This document shows, in pieces, positions 33,346 to 38,210 of a stretch of DNA of 38,210 nt (its first letter is position 1; every line of letters begins with the position of its first letter). Origin of the DNA: Cupriavidus lacunae (GTDB lineage: Bacteria; Pseudomonadota; Gammaproteobacteria; Burkholderiales; Burkholderiaceae). The DNA is taken from the NCBI RefSeq assembly GCF_003353055.1, contig NZ_QKWJ01000070.1, forward strand, positions 1 to 38,210, read 5' to 3'. Under the pieces are notes generated by a model. The model was not told the DNA's origin and made no database searches. It worked only from the letters and a program-made list of their open reading frames with translations. Made by a program: the position numbers and the translations under genes.

Positions 33346-34347
33346 TCAGTGCGCCCCCTCGCAGCGGCTGATCTCCACTGTCACGTGCACCAGTTCCTCA
33401 TGCACGGACAGCGCCTCGCGCACGCGCTGCGGCGTCAGCGCGGCGTCATGCGTGACCAGGCAGACGATGCAGGCAAACTGCTGCCGGCCCACGCGCCACA
33501 CATGCAGGTCTGACACGCGGGTGCTTTCGTCACCGTGGTCCAGGCCTGCCAGCACCTCGCGCACTTCTTCCACCACCGGGTGATCCATCTCGCGGTCCAG
33601 CAGCACCGTGCCGCTCTGGCGCAGCAGGCCGATGGCCCATCTGCCGACCAGCACCGCGCCCACCAGTCCCATCACCGGATCCAGCCACGCCCAGCCCAGC
33701 CACCAGCCGCCGGCCAGCGCGACGATCGCCAGCACTGAGGTCGCGGCGTCGGCCAGCACGTGCACATAGGCGGCGCGCAGGTTGATGTCGTGGTGGTGGC
33801 CGTGGCCATGGTCGCGTTGGTGCCCATGTTGGTGGCCATGGCCGTGGCCATGATGGTGGTGGCCATCCTCATGCCCGTGGTCGTGTCCATGCGCATGGCC
33901 GCCCAGGATCAGCGCGCAGCCCAGGTTGACCAGCAGGCCGAGCGCGGTCACGGCCATGGCTTCGCGATAGTGGATGGCCTGTGGGGTGAAGAGCCGTTCG
34001 ACCGATCCCGCCGCCATCAGCGCGGCGATGCCCAGCAGGAACACCGCGCTGGCGAAGCCGGCCAGCACTTCGATCTTCCAGGCGCCGAAGGCAAAGCGCC
34101 CGTCGCCGGCATAGCGCCGCGCGGCGCCATAGGCAAAGGCGGACAGGCCGATGGCCAGGGCGTGCGAGCTCATGTGCCAGCCATCGGCCAGCAGCGCCAT
34201 CGAGTTAAACCAAAGCCCGGCTGCGATCTCCACCACCATGGTGATGGCGGTGATCACCATGACCAGGCGCGTGCCGCGCTCGGCGGCGCGGTTGCCGGCG
34301 TCAAAGGCGTGGCTGTGGGTCCAGGCGGACAGGTCGTGGGTATGCAT
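33346..34347 (-). CDS. dmeF: CDF-family divalent cation exporter, DmeF-type
   Basis: This 333-residue cation diffusion facilitator has six membrane spans and a C-terminal metal-binding domain. Transport-site motifs are LLADGWHMSSH (Asp55, His58) and VHVLADAATS (His196, Asp200). Between spans IV and V (residues 151-186) lies a loop with more than 20 His, typical of metal buffering. The N-terminus MHTHDLSAWTHSHAFD and the overall pattern match DmeF of Cupriavidus metallidurans, a Co(II)/Zn(II)/Cd(II)/Ni(II) exporter. No DmeR-type regulator is adjacent. Confidence 0.9.
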   Translation of the reverse strand: MHTHDLSAWTHSHAFDAGNRAAERGTRLVMVITAITMVVEIAAGLWFNSMALLADGWHMSSHALAIGLSAFAYGAARRYAGDGRFAFGAWKIEVLAGFASAVFLLGIAALMAAGSVERLFTPQAIHYREAMAVTALGLLVNLGCALILGGHAHGHDHGHEDGHHHHGHGHGHQHGHQRDHGHGHHHDINLRAAYVHVLADAATSVLAIVALAGGWWLGWAWLDPVMGLVGAVLVGRWAIGLLRQSGTVLLDREMDHPVVEEVREVLAGLDHGDESTRVSDLHVWRVGRQQFACIVCLVTHDAALTPQRVREALSVHEELVHVTVEISRCEGAH

Positions 34348-34563
34348 TGTCGGATCCTGTGGTGCGCTTGAAGCGGTGCGGGTGGCCCGGCATCAGGCCG
34401 GGCACGCGCCAAGCGTAGCAGAGCAGCGGCCGTGCGCCCGAGGCGTCCCTGATGGCGGCAGGGGCGCAAGCCCGATGTCCCCGCCGCCCCTGGGCAGTGC
34501 CGCAAGTGCTTTCTGCGTTACGAAAAGCCCCACAATTCACGCGGAGACTCCACTTTCCCCTTA

Positions 34564-34587
34564 CATACATACATGAATGGATGTATG
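34564..34587. repeat. 24-bp AT-rich near-perfect palindrome
   Basis: CATACATACAT and ATGGATGTATG flank GA, with one A/G mismatch in 11 pairs. The element sits in an AT-rich island within very GC-rich DNA, 51 bases before a 29-codon reading frame and about 220 bases from the DmeF start. It looks like a regulator binding site, but no regulator is linked. The rest of 34348-34637 shows no gene. Confidence 0.6.
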
Positions 34588-34637
34588 ATTCAGCGAAAAA
34601 TTCACATTCCCATCACATCTTTGTTGCTGATTTCGAG

Positions 34638-34727
34638 ATGAGTTATCGCTTTATTGCCACCTGTCTTGCCGCCTGGGTAGGCGTCTGCGCCACCGCCGGC
34701 TGGCTCGTCGAGCGCCTCTGGAGCTGA
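34638..34727 (+). CDS. Possible 29-residue membrane peptide
   Basis: A short frame MSYRFIATCLAAWVGVCATA continues to WLVERLWS and a stop. It reads as one hydrophobic helix with basic and aromatic caps, typical of small membrane proteins. The ribosome site is poor (CGAGATG). It lies downstream of the AT-rich palindrome. Without conservation data this is a weak call. Confidence 0.3.
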   Translation: MSYRFIATCLAAWVGVCATAGWLVERLWS

Positions 34728-34766
34728 CCCCCCGGCCAGCCGGCCCAGGGCCTGAATCCATCCACA

Positions 34767-36215
34767 TCAAGCCGCGCGCTGCGCTTGCGCCAGGCTGTCG
34801 AAGAACTGCCACAGCTGTGGCGCATCGCCGGTGGCCACGTTGAACCGGATCCACGGCGAGTCGGTCTCATCCGGCTCGAAATACGAGCCCGGCGCCAGCC
34901 AGATGCCATGCTCCAGCGCCAGCGTGGCGAGGCGGTTGCCGTGCAGCGGTACGCCGCGACGGGCGGCCAGCACGGCCTCGTTCAGGCGCGCCCATGCGAA
35001 CATTCCGCCCTCAGGGCGCAGCAGCACCTCCAGCCCGTGGGCTTCCATCTTCTCCGTCACCCGATCCTGCTGCGCGCGCAGCCGCTCGGCCAGCGCCGCC
35101 ACGTGGCGGCCGTAGTGGCCGCTGGTCAGCACGGAATAGACCAGCCGCTCCGTCACCTCCGATGAAGTGAGGCCGACCGCCATCTTGGTGCGCGCGAAGG
35201 CCTTGGCCAGGTCCGGGCTGGCTGCCAGGTAGCCGACGCGCAGCGAGGGCGTGATGGTCTTGGAAAAGCCGTTGATGTAGACCACCTGCGACAGCCCGTC
35301 CATGGCCGCCAGCATCGGCGAGCCGGCCGGGGCCAGTTCGCGGTAGATATCGTCCTCGACCACCAGCAGCCGGTGCTGCTCGGCCAGCTGCAGCACGCGG
35401 AAGGCGTTCATGCTGCTCAGGCTGGCGCCGGTCGGGTTCTGCAGCACGGTGTTGATAAACAGCGCGCGCGGGGCGTGGGTGCGGAGCGCATCGTCCAGGG
35501 CATCCGTGTCCAGCCCCGCCGCGGAGCGCGGCACGCCCACCACGCGCAGCCCCGCCAGCCGCAGGATCTGCAAGAGGTTGCAGTAGCAGGGCGATTCCAC
35601 CAGCACCGTATCCCCGGCGCGCAGCAGCGTGCGCACCACCAGGTCCAGCGCCTGCGTCGCGCCCTGCGTCAGCACCACCTGCTGCGCCTGCAGCGGAATG
35701 CCGTACTGGCCCAGGCCCGCGGCAATATGCTCGCGCAGCGGCGCAAAGCCGTAGGGATGGCCGTAGCCCGACAGCTGCGCCGCCGGCACGCGCGCCGAGG
35801 CGCGCATGGCCTGGTGCAGCCCTTCCTCGTTGAGCCAGTCGCCGGGCAGCCAGCCCGCGCCCGCCTTGATCGGCACCGAATGGTCGGCAAACACGTCCGA
35901 CAGCAGCCACGCCGCATTCAGCCCCGGCGCTTCCCATTGCGGCGCGCGCGCGTGCCCGGCCGGGGCATGGCGGTGGGCCACGGTATAGCCCGAGCCCGGG
36001 CGCGCCGCCAGGTAACCCAGCGCGGTCAGCCGGCCGTAGGCCTCGGCCACGGTGAAGGTGCTGACGTGGTGGTGCTGCGCAAAGCGCCGCACCGAGGGCA
36101 GCGCGGTGCCGGCGCGCAGCGCGCGCTGCTCCACCAGCGCGGCGATGCCGGCGACGATCTGCTCGGTCAGGGTGTCGCCGTCGCGGCGGCTGCGGGTCAG
36201 GTTCAGGGTCAGCAT
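34767..36215 (-). CDS. MocR-type (GntR-HTH / aminotransferase-fold) PLP-dependent regulator
   Basis: This 482-residue protein has a GntR-type winged helix (residues 10-80: TLTEQIVAGIAAL, LPSVRRFAQHHHVSTFTVAEAYGRL). It is fused to an aminotransferase class I fold with the PLP lysine in NGFSKTITPSLRVGYLA. MocR proteins use PLP and an amino-group ligand to control nearby genes. It is divergent from a beta-alanine:pyruvate-type aminotransferase, so it probably activates or represses that operon in response to an amino compound. The ATG at 36215 gives the normal family length; the open frame continues upstream without homology. Confidence 0.9.
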   Translation of the reverse strand: MLTLNLTRSRRDGDTLTEQIVAGIAALVEQRALRAGTALPSVRRFAQHHHVSTFTVAEAYGRLTALGYLAARPGSGYTVAHRHAPAGHARAPQWEAPGLNAAWLLSDVFADHSVPIKAGAGWLPGDWLNEEGLHQAMRASARVPAAQLSGYGHPYGFAPLREHIAAGLGQYGIPLQAQQVVLTQGATQALDLVVRTLLRAGDTVLVESPCYCNLLQILRLAGLRVVGVPRSAAGLDTDALDDALRTHAPRALFINTVLQNPTGASLSSMNAFRVLQLAEQHRLLVVEDDIYRELAPAGSPMLAAMDGLSQVVYINGFSKTITPSLRVGYLAASPDLAKAFARTKMAVGLTSSEVTERLVYSVLTSGHYGRHVAALAERLRAQQDRVTEKMEAHGLEVLLRPEGGMFAWARLNEAVLAARRGVPLHGNRLATLALEHGIWLAPGSYFEPDETDSPWIRFNVATGDAPQLWQFFDSLAQAQRAA

Positions 36216-36552
36216 CAGGCACTCGGACAGGCGTGAACCTGTACAGTTTAGCGGCTGCCGGCGGACCCGCGCGCGGTGGTTTTCCATTACGTGAAATTTG
36301 CCGCAGTGCAGCGTGGCGTGGGCGCACCGCGAGCCGATGCCAGTCGTGGCAGCGTGCATGAAGCGGGCGCCGCAACGATGCTTGCCTGTACGGTTTGGCG
36401 TGATCAAACTGTACGGTAAGGCAGGGTTGTCTGGACTGTATATTTTGTCGGCCGGAAGGCGCCGGTAGAGTGGCCGTCATTGCCACCGCGCTGCCCGACA
36501 GCGCGCCACCCGCCAATCTGACCCGATCGACCCGTTTCCCCCAGGAGGACGT
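36216..36552. promoter_or_regulatory. Divergent control region with CTGTACGGT direct repeats
   Basis: Two direct repeats CTGTACGGT lie at 36386-36394 and 36409-36417, 23 bases start to start, about two helical turns. A related CTGTATATT occurs at 36436-36444; its TATATT (36439-36444) could be the -10 of the plus-strand aminotransferase. A fourth variant, CTGTACAGT, lies at 36239-36247, beside the MocR start. The direct repeats immediately upstream of a promoter lacking a good -35 suggest activation by the MocR protein. Confidence 0.6.
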
Positions 36553-37884
36553 ATGGACGCCGCCAAGACCGTGATTCCCGATCTCGATGCCCTGTGGATG
36601 CCCTTCACCGCCAACCGCCAGTACAAGGCGGCGCCGCGCCTGCTGGCGTCGGCCAGCGGCATGTACTACACCACCCACGACGGGCGCCAGATCCTGGACG
36701 GTTGCGCCGGCCTGTGGTGCGTGGCCGCCGGCCACTGCCGCAAGGAAATCGCCGAGGCGGTGGCGCGCCAGGCCGCCACGCTGGACTATGCGCCGCCGTT
36801 CCAGATGGGCCATCCGCTGTCGTTCGAGGCCGCCACCAAGGTCGCCGCGATCATGCCGCAGGGGCTGGACCGCATCTTCTTCACCAACTCGGGCTCGGAA
36901 TCGGTCGACACCGCGCTGAAGATCGCGCTGGCCTACCACCGCGCGCGCGGCGAAGGCCAGCGCACGCGCTTTATCGGCCGCGAGCGCGGCTACCACGGCG
37001 TGGGCTTCGGCGGCATGGCGGTGGGCGGCATCGGCCCCAACCGCAAGGCGTTCTCGGCCAACCTGATGCCGGGCACCGACCATCTGCCGGCCACGCTGAA
37101 TATTGCCGAGGCAGCCTTCTCCAAGGGCCAGCCGCAATGGGGTGCGCACCTCGCCGACGAGCTGGAGCGCATCCTGGCGCTGCACGACCCGTCCAACGTC
37201 GCCGCCGTGATCGTCGAACCGCTGGCGGGCTCTGCCGGCGTGCTGGTGCCGCCGGTCGGCTACCTGGAAAAGCTGCGCGAGATCACCAGCAAGCACGGCA
37301 TCCTGCTGATCTTCGACGAGGTGATCACCGCCTTTGGCCGCCTGGGGGCCGCCACCGCGGCCGAGCGCTTCAACGTGACGCCGGACCTGATCACCATGGC
37401 CAAGGCGATCAACAACGCCGCGGTGCCGATGGGCGCCGTCGCCGTGCGCCGCGAAGTGCATGACACCGTGGTCAATTCGGCCGCGCCGGGCGCGATCGAA
37501 CTGCTGCATGGCTACACCTACTCCGGCCACCCGCTGGCCGCCGCGGCCGCGATCGCCACGCTGGACCTGTACCAGCGCGAGAACCTGTTCGGCCGCGCCG
37601 CCGAACTGGCGCCGGTATTCGAGGCCGCGGTACACAGCGTACGCAGCGCGCCGCACGTGAAGGACATCCGCAACTATGGGCTGGTCGCCGGCATCGAGCT
37701 GGAACCGCGTCCTGGCCAGCCTGGCGCGCGCGCCTACGAGGCCTTCCTGAAGTGCCTGGAGCTGGGCGTGCTGGTGCGCTACACCGGCGACATCCTGGCG
37801 TTCTCGCCGCCGCTGATCATCTCCGAAGCGCAGATCGGCGAGCTGTTCGATACGGTGAAGAAGGCGCTGCAGGACATCAGGTAA
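36553..37884 (+). CDS. Beta-alanine:pyruvate-type omega-aminotransferase (class III)
   Basis: This 443-residue cytosolic PLP enzyme belongs to fold type I class III. It transfers the amino group of an omega-amino acid such as beta-alanine to pyruvate, giving malonate semialdehyde and alanine. The start MDAAKTVIPDLDALWMPFTA and FFTNSGSESVDTALKIALAY are hallmarks of the omega-amino acid:pyruvate group. ILLIFDEVITAFGRLG holds the PLP-binding Asp, and Lys284 in MAKAINNAAVPMG forms the Schiff base. AGGAGG precedes the ATG. mmsA follows after 107 bases, which supports beta-alanine degradation to acetyl-CoA. Confidence 0.92.
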   Translation: MDAAKTVIPDLDALWMPFTANRQYKAAPRLLASASGMYYTTHDGRQILDGCAGLWCVAAGHCRKEIAEAVARQAATLDYAPPFQMGHPLSFEAATKVAAIMPQGLDRIFFTNSGSESVDTALKIALAYHRARGEGQRTRFIGRERGYHGVGFGGMAVGGIGPNRKAFSANLMPGTDHLPATLNIAEAAFSKGQPQWGAHLADELERILALHDPSNVAAVIVEPLAGSAGVLVPPVGYLEKLREITSKHGILLIFDEVITAFGRLGAATAAERFNVTPDLITMAKAINNAAVPMGAVAVRREVHDTVVNSAAPGAIELLHGYTYSGHPLAAAAAIATLDLYQRENLFGRAAELAPVFEAAVHSVRSAPHVKDIRNYGLVAGIELEPRPGQPGARAYEAFLKCLELGVLVRYTGDILAFSPPLIISEAQIGELFDTVKKALQDIR

Positions 37885-37909
37885 GCGGCGCACGCCGCAT
37901 CGCATGGCC

Positions 37910-37973
37910 GCCGGACCTGCGGGTCCGGCCTCCCTGGTCTCAGGCCGCGGCGCGCTGACGCGCGTGCCGCGGC
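37910..37973 (+). other. Two strong hairpins between the aminotransferase and mmsA
   Basis: GCCGGACC-TGCG-GGTCCGGC (37910-37929) is a perfect eight-base stem. A second hairpin (37944-37973) has outer arms GCCGCGGC, inner arms GCGC, loop TGAC and a two-base bulge. They end just before the AAGGAA ribosome site of mmsA and may stabilise the upstream message or tune mmsA expression. No T-run follows. Confidence 0.55.
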
Positions 37974-37991
37974 AACTGAAGGAAATCCCAA

Positions 37992-38210
37992 GTGAGCATC
38001 GCAGAAAACCGGCAACTGGCTGAAATCCACCATTACATCGGCGGCGCCGTGCGCCGCGCCGGCGGGCAACGCCAGGCAGACGTGTTCAACCCCGCCACCG
38101 GCGAAGTCGCCGCGCGCGTGGCACTCGGCACCACGCAGGACGTGGCCGATGCCGTCGCCGCCGCCAAGGCCGCCTTCCCCGCCTGGGCCGACACCCCGCC
38201 GCTGCGCCGC
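37992..38210 (+). CDS. mmsA: CoA-acylating methylmalonate-semialdehyde dehydrogenase, N-terminal part
   Basis: The frame opens at GTG 37992, with AAGGAA eight bases upstream, and runs off the right edge after 73 codons. It reads ENRQLAEIHHYIGG, then ADVFNPATGEVAARVALGTT, then DVADAVAAAKAAFPAWADTP. This matches the start of MmsA-type aldehyde dehydrogenases, which oxidise methylmalonate or malonate semialdehyde to propionyl- or acetyl-CoA with NAD and CoA. The catalytic Cys lies outside the window. Next to a beta-alanine:pyruvate aminotransferase it completes the pathway. Confidence 0.88.
   Translation, partial: MSIAENRQLAEIHHYIGGAVRRAGGQRQADVFNPATGEVAARVALGTTQDVADAVAAAKAAFPAWADTPPLRR

Noticed and set aside
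35011..37905. Very long open frame on the minus strand (964 codons) crossing the MocR gene and the aminotransferase
   Set aside because: It is an antisense and out-of-frame shadow produced by high GC; it has no recognisable domain and overlaps two well-supported genes.

Overview
The window looks like chromosomal DNA of a Burkholderiales betaproteobacterium, most likely Cupriavidus or a close Ralstonia relative. The basis is very high GC, dense short-gap operons, a DmeF-type cation exporter, betaproteobacterial-style GlmU/GlmS, TtcA and bacterioferritin, and a MocR/omega-aminotransferase/mmsA locus. This assignment is inference from family resemblance; no search was run.

Layout. 1-136: left edge, probably the 5' end of an IS4-like transposase. 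137-7241: housekeeping block with a TfoX-N protein, a Mut7-C protein, 5-formyl-THF cyclo-ligase, a soluble lytic transglycosylase, an NDUFA9-like SDR, a GST and CCA-adding enzyme. 7246-12546 (minus strand): a universal stress protein and a complete branched-chain-amino-acid-type ABC importer (LivFGMH plus binding protein). 12738-17043 (plus strand, divergent): a complete CUT1-type ABC importer whose Tat-exported binding protein carries a perfect pentapeptide tandem repeat before its signal. 17053-20842: DUF2905 and MidA-type methyltransferase (minus), then a pteridine-reductase-like SDR, FolB and TtcA (plus). A pair of inverted REP-like hairpins follows. 21021-25455: DUF6279 lipoprotein (minus), then glmU and glmS, the UDP-GlcNAc supply pair.

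25456-29450 is an accessory stretch that is less GC-rich by eye. It starts with a 475-base gap after glmS. Next comes a cytochrome b / Tat-exported molybdopterin oxidoreductase / Met-rich MXKDX-repeat peptide set, which resembles the YedZ1-YedY1-MrpX hypochlorite-scavenging system described in Azospira suillum. Then come a second small periplasmic protein and a mercury-type MerR. That MerR's textbook operator faces a GDCCVxC protein and a small zinc-ribbon protein instead of merTPA.

29489-34347: TetR/MFS pair with a dyad operator candidate, bacterioferritin, tRNA-Cys, an ArsN2-like GNAT and DmeF. 34767-38210: a MocR regulator divergent from a beta-alanine:pyruvate-type aminotransferase and the start of methylmalonate-semialdehyde dehydrogenase, with direct-repeat operator candidates between them.

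The most interesting parts are the oxidoreductase/Met-rich peptide locus, the orphan MerR module, the ADTNT repeat in front of a Tat signal, and the MocR operator architecture.
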